This document shows positions 54,615 through 63,900 of a DNA stretch of 64,000 nucleotides, piece after piece. Both the position numbers and the translations under genes were made by a program. This DNA is from Charina bottae. Its lineage: Eukaryota > Chordata > Lepidosauria > Squamata > Charinaidae. A model generated the notes under the pieces. The model saw only the letters and a list, made by a program, of their open reading frames with translations. It ran no database searches and had not been told where the DNA came from. The DNA is taken from positions 3,942,001-4,006,000 of the forward strand of contig JALMGJ010000006.1 of NCBI GenBank assembly GCA_023362775.1, read 5' to 3'. Numbering within the stretch: the stretch's first letter is position 1; every line of letters starts with the position of its first letter.

Positions 54615-55062
54615 ACCGCTCCATCTCCCCACAAGGGAACTCTGGGCGGTTTACAAAACACAACAATTAAAATCCGACAATTAAAACAACCTAATAAAAT
54701 ACTCTAATATAATAAAATTAAGTATAAAATTCCTTTATAACTGGCATCTTATTTATTTATTTATCAAATTTTGTCGCCGCCCATCTCCCCCAAAAGAGGG
54801 ACTCTGGGCGGCTTACAATTAAAATACAATAAAACAACATGATGCATAAAATATAGATATAAATATAAAATACAATATAAATATAAAATAGGATTCTAAT
54901 TTAATTTGTGCATATATGAGGACCACTTTAAGGCACTAGCCATCCCCAAGAATGACTACCCCCCTTCCCACCCCAAGCGAGAGGGCAAAGCCAGGTCTTC
55001 AACTTCTTCCGGAAGGTCAGAAGAGAGGGGGCCCCAGGCTACATTGTTCTGCAACCCTGGAT
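54615..55062 (-). mobile_element. L2-like LINE 3' parts, antisense
   Basis: 54615-54660 completes the tail split by BovB. 54740-55062 is a second copy: TTTA tail, 'cgccgcccatctccccc', 'ctctgggcggcttacaat', and the C-terminal coding part in antisense ('gagagggcaaagccagg'). Confidence 0.72.
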
Positions 55063-55086
55063 AAAAAAAACCTCACAACAGCTTAC

Positions 55087-55122
55087 CTGGATTCCTGGCT
55101 CCCCTTTCCTTCCTTCTTCTCC
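55087..55122 (-). CDS. COL7A1: Collagen exon (36 bp)
   Basis: The acceptor taaattctag precedes GGAGAAGAA; the donor gtaagc follows ATCCAG. It encodes GEEGRKGEPGIQ, four perfect triplets. Confidence 0.86.
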
Positions 55123-55199
55123 CTAGAATTTAAAGTGTTCAGAGTGTTTCAGCTTCAAAAGTTAAAATTCACCATTCCAAAATTCCATTTTTGCATTGC

Positions 55200-55330
55200 A
55201 ATTGCCAACCTCCCTCCCTCCCTCCCTCCTCTTCCTTCTTCCTCCCACCCTCAATAATAATCAATGTCGTTACCAAGGTTTTCTATTAATGGACTAGAGA
55301 TGATGATGATGATGATGATGATGATGATAT
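55200..55330. repeat. CTCC-rich and (ATG)n microsatellites
   Basis: A (CCTC)n run at about 55209-55230 and (GAT)n at 55300-55328. Confidence 0.85.
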
Positions 55331-55335
55331 AATAT

Positions 55336-55597
55336 TATCAGCCCTGTAAGACCAGAATCCAATGCCATGGCAGGTCAGGACTACTTTGATTGTAACAGCT
55401 CTAGTAACAGAATCTTGTAAGTCTGAATGCGCTCCCATCCTCCCTCCCTTTATCTTCATGTGAACGAGGGAGGATCTTGTCTGAGACGTTTTCTCAAGTT
55501 ACTTTCTTGGCCCGGAGTCAAGACCCTCTTATCTAACCATTGCCTTGGCAGCGGCTCTTCCTCCTGTCCTTCAAGGCCATTCCCGCTTCCCTCTACA
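55336..55597 (-). mobile_element. Solo LTR of the 'GGCTGACA' family
   Basis: On the minus strand it starts TGTAGAGGGAAGCGGGAATG and ends CAGGGCTGATA, 262 bp, with the duplication AATAT at both sides (55331-55335 and 55598-55602). It aligns along its whole length with 38213-38481. Confidence 0.82.
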
Positions 55598-55602
55598 AAT
55601 AT

Positions 55603-56053
55603 CCAGGGAATTATCCCATTAAAATAGCATTTTGTACAACGATTTTTTAAATTGTACACTTTTTAGTAAGATAGGGAAGGCGGGAGGCTAGGTTACCCCT
55701 TGTAGTCACACCCAGACCCTTTTCCTACAGGTCATCTTGGCACTATAGCTTTATTCCAAACCTACTCACACCTATTCTCTGCAACTAGGATCTCACATCT
55801 ATTGGCTACCTTGCAAGCCTGTTGCCTGATTCCCATCAGCTAGGAAGTGCAGAAACAGAGCTAGTTTAGTAGTTAAAGCACTGAGCTGGACACCGCGAGA
55901 CCATGAGTTCTACTTGACCCGTAGACAGGAAAGCTGGTTGAATAACTGTGAGCTGGTCATTCTCTCTCAGTGCAAACCACCTCACAGGGTTGTGGTGGTG
56001 GGAAAAATAGGAGGGGGGAACATTAGGTATGCTGCCTTGACTTCTACAATACA
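55603..56053. other. Intron sequence, nothing recognised
   Basis: 55860-56030 resembles a decayed LINE or SINE piece ('agcactgagctggacaccg') but I cannot name it. Confidence 0.4.
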
Positions 56054-56445
56054 TAGGTAGTCCTCGTTTAACAACCACAATTGGGACTGGAATTTTGCTT
56101 GCTAAGCGAATCTGACCCGATTTTACGACCTTTTTTGCGGCAGTTGTTAAGTGAATCACCGTGGGTGTTAAGCGAACCACGTGGTCGTTAAGCGGATCAC
56201 GCGCTTCCCCATTGATTTTGCTTGCCAGAAACCAGCCAGGAAGGTCAAAAATGGTGATCATGTTACCATGGGACGCTGAAACAGTCATAAATGTGAACTG
56301 GTTGCCAAGCACCCAAACCGTGATCACATGACTGTGGGGATGCTGCAATGGTCATAAGTGTGAGGACCGGTCATAAGTCAGTTTTTAGCACCGTCATAAG
56401 TCCGAACCATCACTAAACAAATGGTTGTTAAGCAAGGACTACCTC
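56054..56445. mobile_element. Tc1/mariner-type MITE
   Basis: TAGGTAGTCCTCGTTTAACA to AAGGACTACCTC; ends are slightly decayed and TA is seen on the right. The interior is complete. Confidence 0.8.
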
Positions 56446-56459
56446 TATAGGCAGAATCC

Positions 56460-56502
<43 letters not shown>

Positions 56503-56514
56503 ACACACACAGAG
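56460..56514. repeat. (CA)n microsatellite
   Basis: About twenty-five CA units with one GA interruption; it marks the 3' limit of the Penelope frame. Confidence 0.95.
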
Positions 56515-57112
56515 TTGATGGCTGCTTTGTCTGAGTGCCAAGCTTCCAGGAATTCTCTAGCGTTTTTGGATTTGGCTTGGTTTAAGATGCTCACAGTTTC
56601 CCAGTTGAAAGTATGGTTGAGTCTGTCCATGTGTTGTGAGATTAGGGAGTTTTCATCGTGTCTTCTGACTGCTAGTTGGTGTTCGTAGATGTGCTCTGCT
56701 AGTCTTCTGCCAGTCTGTCCTACATAGTGGCTGCTACAGTCCTTACACTGTATGTTGTAGATAACTCCTGTTTTTTCTTCTTGGGCTACTGGGTCTTTTG
56801 GGTTACTGATGTTCTGAAGGGTTTTGGTTGGTTTGTGTGCTACGGTGATGCCGTGTGGTTGTAACAGTCTATTAGTAGTTTCTGAGATGTTTCTGATGTA
56901 TGGCAGTGTAATCCTTTTCATAGCTTCTGTTGGTTTTGCTGTGGTGGGTTGAGTGGTCAGGCACTTTTTGATAAAGTTGCGTGGGTATCCATTTTGCTGG
57001 AAAATGCTATATAAGTGGTCTGTTTCCTTTTTCTGGTGTTCTGGGTTGCTGCAGTGCGTTTGTGCTCATCTGAATAGTGTTCTTACGCAGCTCCTCTTGT
57101 GTGAGGTTGGGT
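56515..57112 (-). mobile_element. Penelope-like element, RT C-terminus and GIY-YIG endonuclease part
   Basis: On the minus strand a frame reads LYSIFQQNGYPRNFIKKCL near 57010, continues past MKRITLPYIRNISETTNR (56921), then CKDC and the endonuclease motif GVIY..., YVGQTGRRLAEHI..H. GVIY and YVG are the two halves of the GIY-YIG signature, and the nearby Cys and His residues fit a Penelope zinc-finger plus nuclease linker. The frame ends LEAWHSDKAAINS at the microsatellite. The RT catalytic core is absent, so it is a 5'-truncated copy. Confidence 0.85.
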
Positions 57113-57184
57113 TATTGCTTTGATAGTGGAGCACTTGGTTAGTGTGGGTAGACTTCCGGTAGACTTGAGCATAAATTTTATATT

Positions 57185-57280
57185 TTTAACTGATTGTTGT
57201 GAACCGCCCAGAGTCCCCAGGTGTGGAGGAGATGGGCGGTGATACAAATTTAAATAATAAAATAAATCAATAAATAAATG
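57185..57280 (+). mobile_element. L2-like LINE 3' tail
   Basis: 'gaaccgcccagagtcccc', 'gagatgggcggtgatac' and an AATA-rich end. Confidence 0.7.
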
Positions 57281-57848
57281 CTTTAAATTAGTATATACTG
57301 CTGAAACCTGCTCGATTTGCAGGGTCATACTGTTCTCACTGATACATGTTTGGGAATAGATCTTCTGTTCCCTATTTTAGCCAACACTGGCAAGTCAACC
57401 ACCTGAAATTTGTAAAGCTTGGGATACTTCCAAGCGCCAAGTTTGCAAATGGTCTCCTTAGGACTTGCATAGAATGTAAACAGGCATCAGAATTGCCTAG
57501 CAGTCAGATGACATGCATCTGAGCTTGAGACAGCCACAGATTATCTGGTGCTTTTATTGGATGCTTCTTTATCCAAAAAAATATTCTCTTGGGGGATTAT
57601 GCAAAACTGGAGCCATTTTGAGGCAATTCACTCCATTTTCGAAGGGTTTAGTTGCCTGGGTTTGAATGGCCCATAAAAATGAGGAACATTTTCACCCAAT
57701 CCAGTGCAATGATTAACTAGAGAGGTGAGGAATAGTTTTGCTCATCATACCTACATCATTGCTAGTTTTTTCCAACCAGACCCTGTAGTTGTGCCTGGGA
57801 ACCCAAGAATGATGCAGATGTATTAAAAGGCTTTTTTTTAAAAAGGCT
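57281..57848. other. Intron sequence, nothing recognised
   Basis: No exon or named repeat. Confidence 0.45.
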
Positions 57849-58858
57849 TTACGGCTGATGCATGCACAAAAGGGGTTGTGGGGGTCTGGATGGGGAACAA
57901 CAGGCTTCAGCTGAACCCTGGTAAGGCGGAGCGGCTGTGGATTGATGGCCCCCCTGTATCCGGGAAGTTATCATCTTTGGTTCTGGGTGGGGTTGCACTT
58001 CCCCACTCGGATCCAGTGCGGAATCTGGGGGTCCTCCTGGACTCGCGACTCCTGCTCGAAGAGCAGGTGGCAGTCGTGGCCAGGAGGGCCTTTGCACAGC
58101 TGCGAGTTGTGCACCAGTTACGCCCTTTCCTGGATCGGGAGGCCCTCCGAACAGTCACTCACGCCCTTGTCATCTCCCGTATAGACTATTGTAATGCGCT
58201 CTACATGGGGCTACCCTTGAAGAGTATCCGGAAGCTTCAGCTGGTGCAGAATGCGGCGGCGCGAGCAGTTATGGGTGCTAAGAGATCGGCACATGTGACA
58301 CCACTGCTCCGCGAGCTGCATTGGGTGCCAGTTTGCTTCCGGGTCCAATTCAAGGTGTTGGTGATTACCTTTAAAGCCCTACATGGCATAGGACCAGGGT
58401 ACCTGAGGGACCGTCTTGTCCCGATAACGTCGGCCCGCCCCACCCGTGCATGCAGAGAGGGCATGCTTCGGACCCCCTCAACAAGAGAATTCCATCTAGC
58501 GGGGTCCAGGAGGCGTGCCTTCTCTGCAATAGCGCCCGCCTTATGGAATATCTTGCCCCCGGAGGTGAGACTGGCTCCCTCACTCCTGGCCTTTCGGAAG
58601 GCTCTCAAGACCTGGCTCTGCCGCCGGGCCTGGGACGACGGAGGTGGCAGTGCCTCCTGGGGTTGGCTGGCCCCGTAGCACCATGATCTATTCTGCGGTT
58701 CTAACCCATCTTGGACTTTATTTATTTTATGCTTGATATGTTTTTTAGAAATTTTGTATAGTTTTTAAATTTTTACTTGTTGTAACCCGCCCAGAGTCCC
58801 TTGTATGGGAGATGGACGGGGGATAAATTAAACAAACAAATAAATAAATAATAAAAAT
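57849..58858 (+). mobile_element. L2-like LINE, 5'-truncated, with a 266-codon open frame
   Basis: The frame 57878-58678 is open. It begins just after the RT catalytic box (WMGNNRLQLNPGKAERLWID follows YADD in this class) and includes VRNLGVLLDSRLLLE, SRIDYCNALYMGLPLKS, LQLVQNAAARA, ELHWVPVCFRVQFKVL and ends WGWLAP. The 3' UTR has 'aacccgcccagagtccctt' and an AAATAAATA tail. L2 rather than CR1 is inferred from the 'RIDYCNALY' block. A lone thumb/C-terminal frame cannot be an active RT. Confidence 0.86.
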
Positions 58859-59030
58859 ACTGGCATGCTGCTTTCTAAGCAGTTGGCAACCCTGTGTATG
58901 GAAACATTGTGGATCAGCAGGAGGGCTTGTTTTACATATGATCCCTTCCCTCCCCCCCCCCCCAAAAAAAAACACGGGTTAGGCCTCACATTCGGCTCTC
59001 AGATCTGCTGCATGGCTAATTTCTACTTAC

Positions 59031-59102
59031 ATGTTCACCTCTTAGGCCTGGTTCCCCAGGCACTCCTTTCTCACCTTGATCACCTTTTGGGCCCTTTTCT
59101 CC
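59031..59102 (-). CDS. COL7A1: Collagen exon (72 bp)
   Basis: The acceptor gtttatttcag precedes GGAGAAAAG; the donor gtaagt follows GAACAT. It encodes eight perfect triplets: GEKGPKGDQGEKG then VPGEPGLRGEH. Confidence 0.87.
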
Positions 59103-59195
59103 CTGAAATAAACAGTATGTCACATTCCTGTCTGTTTTCCTGTTACATATGCCCTCTACTGATGAGAGATAACTTATTACAGCATCCCCTTATAC

Positions 59196-59328
59196 CAGTG
59201 TTTCTCAACCTGGGCAACTTTAAGATGTGTGGACTTCAACTCACAGAGTCCTCCAGCCAACATGGCTGGCTGGGGAATTCTGGGAGTTGAAGTCCACATC
59301 TTAAAGTTGCCCAGGTTGAGAAACACTG
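59196..59328. mobile_element. Palindromic hAT-type MITE with target duplication
   Basis: CAGTGTTTCTCAACCTGGG family; perfect duplication CCTTATAC (59188-59195 and 59329-59336). Confidence 0.9.
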
Positions 59329-59336
59329 CCTTATAC

Positions 59337-59838
59337 AATCCAAATGTACTGGACTGGAATCTGTAATCTTAAGGAGATGTGCTCTCCTTAAGTTAATTAA
59401 GGACAACACATCTCGAAGGCTTCAGATCTGAAGATCTGGCTGCCATGAAGAATTGTTCCACGAGATTTCTGGTGCTGTAAATCGGTTCCAATCTTCTGAA
59501 AGCAGACCCACAGCTTGAGCCAGACAACCTGGTGTACTAGATAGAATGAATGCTTTGGCTTCCCATAGGCCTCTCTCTGATTGCTTGGGGAAGCAGAAAG
59601 CTGAGCAAAAACTCAAACTGATCAAACTGAGTTCAAATCAATTAAAAACAGAGAGACTGCCTTCACACAACAGCAGGCAAGCTTGATCACTGCTGAGAGC
59701 TAAGAACAGGAAAGTATACCGACCTAGCTTATATATCTGAATTTTAGAGGCAGGCTGAAGTTTTCTAAAATGCTAATGATACCCAAACCACTATTACAAG
59801 CAATTTTCATGGTGCACTAATTGCTCACGGGCACTCAC
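59337..59838. other. Intron sequence, nothing recognised
   Basis: No named repeat; an inverted pair 'aggagatgtgctctcctta' lies near 59372. Confidence 0.4.
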
Positions 59839-59874
59839 CTTTTGCCCTGGCTTGCCAGATAAACCAACATTCCC
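59839..59874 (-). CDS. COL7A1: Collagen exon (36 bp)
   Basis: The acceptor aattttacag precedes GGGAATGTT; the donor gtgagt follows CAAAAG. It encodes GNVGLSGKPGQK, four perfect triplets. Confidence 0.86.
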
Positions 59875-60006
59875 CTGTAAAATTTGGAAACAAAATTAGC
59901 TGGATAGTTATTCCTATAGCAGATGCATGCAGTATAATTCCTGCCAGGGGTTCTGCAGACAAGAATGGGAGACCAACATGCACAGATATTGTAGAAGATA
60001 CTTAAG

Positions 60007-60120
60007 GTTTCTCAACCTTGGCAAATTTAAGATGGGTGGACTTCAACTCCCAGAATTCCCCAGCCAGCATGCTGGGTTGAAGCCCACCCATCTTAAAGTT
60101 GCCAAGGTTGAGAAACACTG
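60007..60120. mobile_element. Palindromic hAT-type MITE, left end lost
   Basis: It starts inside the family at GTTTCTCAACCTTGG and ends AGAAACACTG. It has no matching flank and one shortened arm. It lies about 90 bp from a collagen exon. Confidence 0.75.
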
Positions 60121-60208
60121 TTGTAAAATAAAGTTCCTTCCTCCTCCCCCATATTTTGATACTGTTCTTTCCCCAAGAGCATGGACCTCATTCTATTTTC
60201 CAACTTAC

Positions 60209-60268
60209 TCTTTCTCCAGGTTCCCCTTTCAGTCCCAGTTGACCTGGAATCCCAAATCCTGGGCTTCC
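60209..60268 (-). CDS. COL7A1: Collagen exon (60 bp) with one imperfection
   Basis: The acceptor gctctctacag precedes GGAAGCCCA; the donor gtaagt follows GAAAGA. It encodes GSPGFGIPGQLG, then LKGEPGER. The GFG step is a one-residue break, after which the triplets resume. Confidence 0.86.
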
Positions 60269-60356
60269 CTGTAGAGAGCAAGTCAAAAATCAAGGTTATT
60301 TGCCCATGTCAGCCCTTGAGGTAGTCCAGACAGGAAACCAACACCATGAGTACTAA

Positions 60357-60680
60357 AAGGTAAAGGTAAAGGTTTTCCCCTGCACAGTCGTGTCCGACTC
60401 TAGGGGGCGGTGCTCATCTCCGTTTCATAGCCGAAGAGCCAGCGCTGTCCAAAGACACTTCCATGGTCATATGGCTGGCATGACGCACGTGGAACGCTGT
60501 TACCATCCCACCGAAGTGGTACCTATTTACCTACTTGGATTTGCATGCTTTCGAATTGCTAGGTTGGCAAGAGCTGGGGCAAGTGCGGGAGCTCACTCCG
60601 TCACGCGGCGCTCGGGTCTCAAACCGCCGACCTTCTGATTGACAAGCCTGGCGTCTTAACCACTGAGCCATCACGCCCCT
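60357..60680 (-). mobile_element. tRNA-derived SINE (Sauria-SINE type), complete
   Basis: On the minus strand a tRNA-like head (A box TGGCTCAGTGGTTAAG, B box GGTTTGAGACC) is followed by the body and a tail with AGAGTCGGACACGACT. The end is a run of TTTACC. A 9-bp duplication GAGTACTAA flanks it (60348-60356 and 60681-60689). Confidence 0.88.
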
Positions 60681-60714
60681 GAGTACTAACGCTACTTTTA
60701 TTGTAAGGTTTTAG

Positions 60715-60849
60715 CAGTGTTTCTCAACCTTGGCAACTTTAAGATAGGTGGACTTCAACTCCCAGAATTCCCCAGCCAGCCTTGCTGGCTGGGGAATTCT
60801 GGGAGTTGAAGTCCACACATCTTAAAGTTGCCAAGGTTGACAAACACCG
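60715..60849. mobile_element. Palindromic hAT-type MITE
   Basis: CAGTGTTTCTCAACCTTGG family; flanks GGTTTTAG and GGTTACAG agree at 6 of 8. Nested in the LTR. Confidence 0.85.
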
Positions 60850-61210
60850 GGTTACAGTAACAGAATCTTGCAAGTCTGAAAGTGTTTCTCCCCTCCCCTG
60901 CCTTTGCTTTCCAAAGAACTAGGGAGGGTCCCTTCTGAGACGCTTTCTACACCCCATTCCTTCAGTGGGATGAAATGTATATATAAAGAAGGTCACCCAG
61001 ATGGGTTTATCTAAAACATTCCAATGCTGTAATTTGCACTGTGGCTACCTCTTTCTTTGTCTTGTCTTTGAAACGTAGTGGGCCAAAGGTACTGTATATA
61101 AGCTGTAGTTCTGCCTTTGCCCAGGGGTGCCCAGCAATCTGCCAGTGCTTTGCTGGGAGCCTGGTGTGTACACTGTTTTACTGTTTACATGCTAATAAAA
61201 TTATGTTGTA

Positions 61211-61537
61211 CAGGTAGTCCTCGCTTAATGACCGTTCGCTTAATGACCATTTGTTTAACAATGGTTTGGAGATATGACGGGGCTAAAAAAGTTACTTATG
61301 ACCTATCCTCGAAGTTACAACTGTCGCACCACCCCCGCGGTCACGTGATTGTGATTTGCGGCCTTCCCAGCCAGCTTCCGACCTGAAAAATCAATTGGAA
61401 ACAATTGATTTGCTGTATGACCGCCACAAAAATGATCATAAAATCGGGTCCGGTCACGTGGTACCTTGCTTAATGGCTGCATCGCTTAGTGACTGACATT
61501 CCAATCCCTATTGTGGTTGTTAAGCGAGGACTACCTG
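61211..61537. mobile_element. Tc1/mariner-type MITE
   Basis: CAGGTAGTCCTCGCTTAATG and its inverse, TA on both sides (61209-61210 and 61538-61539). Its right end is only 45 bp from a collagen exon and is partly included in the 28-bp duplication there. Confidence 0.87.
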
Positions 61538-61589
61538 TATCTTCGACAATTTACTTTTTCACCTGTATCTTCGATAATTTACCTTTTCA
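61534..61589. repeat. 28-bp tandem duplication across a collagen splice donor
   Basis: Two units beginning 'cctgtatcttcga' (61534 and 61562) differ at two positions. The second contains the real donor (minus GTAAAT) and the first bases of the exon; the first carries a copy with the donor context GTAAAT as well. Confidence 0.85.
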
Positions 61590-61654
61590 CCTTTTTCTCC
61601 TTGTTCCCCTTGGTGGCCTTTTGGTCCTGGAGGACCCACTGGCCCAATTTCCCC
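61583..61654 (-). CDS. COL7A1: Collagen exon (72 bp)
   Basis: The acceptor catgtctag precedes GGGGAAATT; the donor gtaaat follows GAAAAG. It encodes eight perfect triplets: GEIGPVGPPGPKG then HQGEQGEKGEK. Confidence 0.87.
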
Positions 61655-62427
61655 CTAGACATGGGAACAAAATGTAAAATTTGTGGACCGTTATTCTTGA
61701 ACAACGTCCTGAGGAATTTTTTTGTGCAAGTCATGCTCTTGTGAGAAGAAGAACAGTTTTTCCCAGCAAGGCTGTGTGACCCAAATTAATTTGTTTCTCC
61801 TGGCTGAATACACACAAAGGAACAAAAATTTCCTTTAGATTCTACACCTCTCTGAATTCGACACCATTAGTTTTGAGTTAAAAAAAAATCCAAAAATGTG
61901 AACGTTATGGGGAAATGCATCCAGAAATAAATGCAAACGTTGGGGCAGAGTCACACAGGCAATCAGCAATTTAAGGAAAATGAGTTCAGAGAATTCACTG
62001 CAGGCAAATAAGTGCACAGGGGATGGGTGAATCCTTTCATTCGGTTCCAGGATAAAAAACACCTCTTCTCTTTGATAGCTTTATTAGTAGCATCCTGCAT
62101 TTCCGATACAGGTCATAGAGAATTACATTTTTTCTCCCTCTGCGATCAAATGCAAATTTGGGTGACTAGCTTCTTAGCAAATACAGTAATTGCAGATTGC
62201 CTGCCCATGAATGGGGCATGTGAAAACAGAAAGTCCTCACGCACAGTCGACACTAAGCAGTTTCTCATGTACCCCACAGCCTTTGCAGCATAATGCAAGC
62301 TGTTTTGATAATAAGAACAATCCTGCCTGAGTGTGGTTTTCCCTGGTAGAACTGCCTTACAGAACCCAACAGGCAGTTTTTAATCATGTTGATTACAAAC
62401 TTTGCAAACACATTTAAAGGACACGCT
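61655..62427. other. Intron sequence, nothing recognised
   Basis: No exon in register and no named repeat up to the BovB fragment. Confidence 0.45.
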
Positions 62428-62437
62428 AAAGTTGGGA

Positions 62438-62870
62438 CCCAGTAGTAATGTATGGCTGTGAGAGTTGGACCATAAGGAAGGCTGAGCGCCGAAGAATTGA
62501 TGCTTTCGAGCTGTGGTGCTGGAGAAGACTCTTGAGAGTCCCTTGGACTGCAAGGAGGTCAAATCAGTCAATCCTAAAGGAAATCAACCCTGACTGCTCA
62601 TTGGAAGGACAGATACTGAAGCTGAAGCTCAAATATTTTGGCCACCTAATGCGAAGAGAGGACTCACTGGAAAAGAGCCTGATGCTGGGAAAGACTGAAG
62701 GCAAAAGGAGAAGGGGACGGCAGAGGATGAGATGGTTAGATAGCATCACCGATGTAATGAACATGAACTTGAGTAAACTCCGGGTGACAGTGGAGGACAG
62801 GAAGGCCTGGCGTGCTATGGTCCATGGCGTCACGAAGAGTCGGACACGACTTAACAACTGAACAACAACA
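62438..62870 (+). mobile_element. BovB (RTE) LINE copy D, other subfamily, 3' fragment
   Basis: The frame (62448-62861) covers the C-terminal part: YGCESWTIRKAERRRIDAF, WCWRRLLRVPWTARRSN, then LKYFGHLMRR and ending SRTRLNN. It differs from copies A-C at many positions (for instance LLRV for ILRV, HLMRR for HIMRR). The tail is ACAACTGAACAACAACA. The flanks AAAGTTGGGA and AAAGTTCGGGA agree apart from one inserted or changed base, so I take them as the target duplication. Confidence 0.88.
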
Positions 62871-63042
62871 AAAGTTCGGGAGTTGTAACTTTGGTTTCTT
62901 TTGTGCCAACCCAGCCTGTTTGAGCAATTTATGAGCCAGTGGATCATGCAAGGTCAGAAAATGGGCTAATTCTAGCCAAGAAAACTGTGCTGGGGGACCC
63001 TGGTCTACACATCCCTTTATGAGTACGTCTCATCCAGTCTAG

Positions 63043-63379
63043 TAAAGGTAAAAGTCCCCCCCCCCCGCAGTTGCGCAGTCGTGTCCGACTCTAGGGGCCG
63101 GTGCTCATCTCCGTTTGTTAGCCGAAGAGCCAGCGTTGTCCGAGGACGCTTCCATGGTCATGTGGCCGGCATGACACTCGCAGAACGCTGTTACCTACCC
63201 ACTGAAGTGGTACCTATTAATCTACTTGCATTTGCAAGCTTTCGAATTGCTAGGTTGGCAAGAGCTGGGGCGAGTGCGGGAGCTCACTCCGTCATGCAGG
63301 GCTAGGGATTCGAACCTCCGAACTTGAGATCTTCCGATCAACAAGCCTGGCGTCTTACCCACTGAGCCACCACGCCCCC
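63043..63379 (-). mobile_element. tRNA-derived SINE (Sauria-SINE type), complete
   Basis: Same family as 60357, with the tail AGAGTCGGACACGACT and a poly-C slip near 63057-63066. A perfect 15-bp duplication TCTCATCCAGTCTAG flanks it (63028-63042 and 63380-63394), so it is a recent insertion. Confidence 0.9.
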
Positions 63380-63652
63380 TCTCATCCAGTCTAGCTCAAC
63401 CTTATTCAGTTCCTGTTGACATGTATGAAAGACAGGAAGAGGGGAAATGTTGGCCACCAGAAGAAGATGAGAAGGTCTGATCCAGAAGGTCTTTTTTTAA
63501 GGTTCACAGAAACAGTAGTCACAGAAGTTCTCATTAACTGCTTTGATCTATCTAAAACCTTGTGAGATGTTCTCCAATGCCATGACCTTAGTCTTTGGGG
63601 ATCTGTCAATGCCTCTCATCTTTGGCTTCCCATGTAGACCTACTCTACTTAC

Positions 63653-63685
63653 CCGAACACCTTTCTTGCCTGAAGGTCCCACCAC
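63653..63685 (-). CDS. COL7A1: Collagen exon (33 bp), most 5' exon seen
   Basis: The acceptor catccatag precedes GTGGTGGGA; the donor gtaagt follows GTTCGG. It encodes VVGPSGKKGVR, so the exon begins with two non-glycine residues before the triplets resume. A 'VVG' break of this type is one I recall from mammalian type VII collagen. Exons further 5' lie beyond the window. Confidence 0.8.
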
Positions 63686-63689
63686 CTAT

Positions 63690-63900
63690 GGATGAAGAGA
63701 TCAAGTCAGAGTCTTGCAATCCAGTCAAAACCCTGATTTTCATGGCTGCAAGTTTTCCTGAACTGTCGTAAAACTTCAGACTTCAGATTTCATTTATCAG
63801 ACCATTGTCTAGGGCGCGACTCTTCCTCCCAAGAATGTCTCCCAAGGTCATTCTCCCATACCATAAAAGGGTATCCCTACACAAAGGCTTTGCATCAGCT
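63690..63900 (-). mobile_element. Possible LTR fragment of the 'GGCTGACA' family
   Basis: 'cgcgactcttcctccc' and 'aaggtcattctcccatac' resemble parts of the LTRs at 38213 and 55336. The end motifs are not seen. Confidence 0.4.

Larger units (their letters stand above)
60307..60951 (-). mobile_element. LTR of the 'GGCTGACA' family with nested SINE and MITE
   Basis: The plus-strand start TGTCAGCCCTTGAGGTAG and the right end TTTCTACA match the inverse of the LTRs at 38213 and 55336. The flanks GCCCA and CCCCA agree at 4 of 5. A SINE (60357-60680) and a hAT MITE (60715-60849) sit inside, and part of the LTR interior is missing. Confidence 0.72.
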
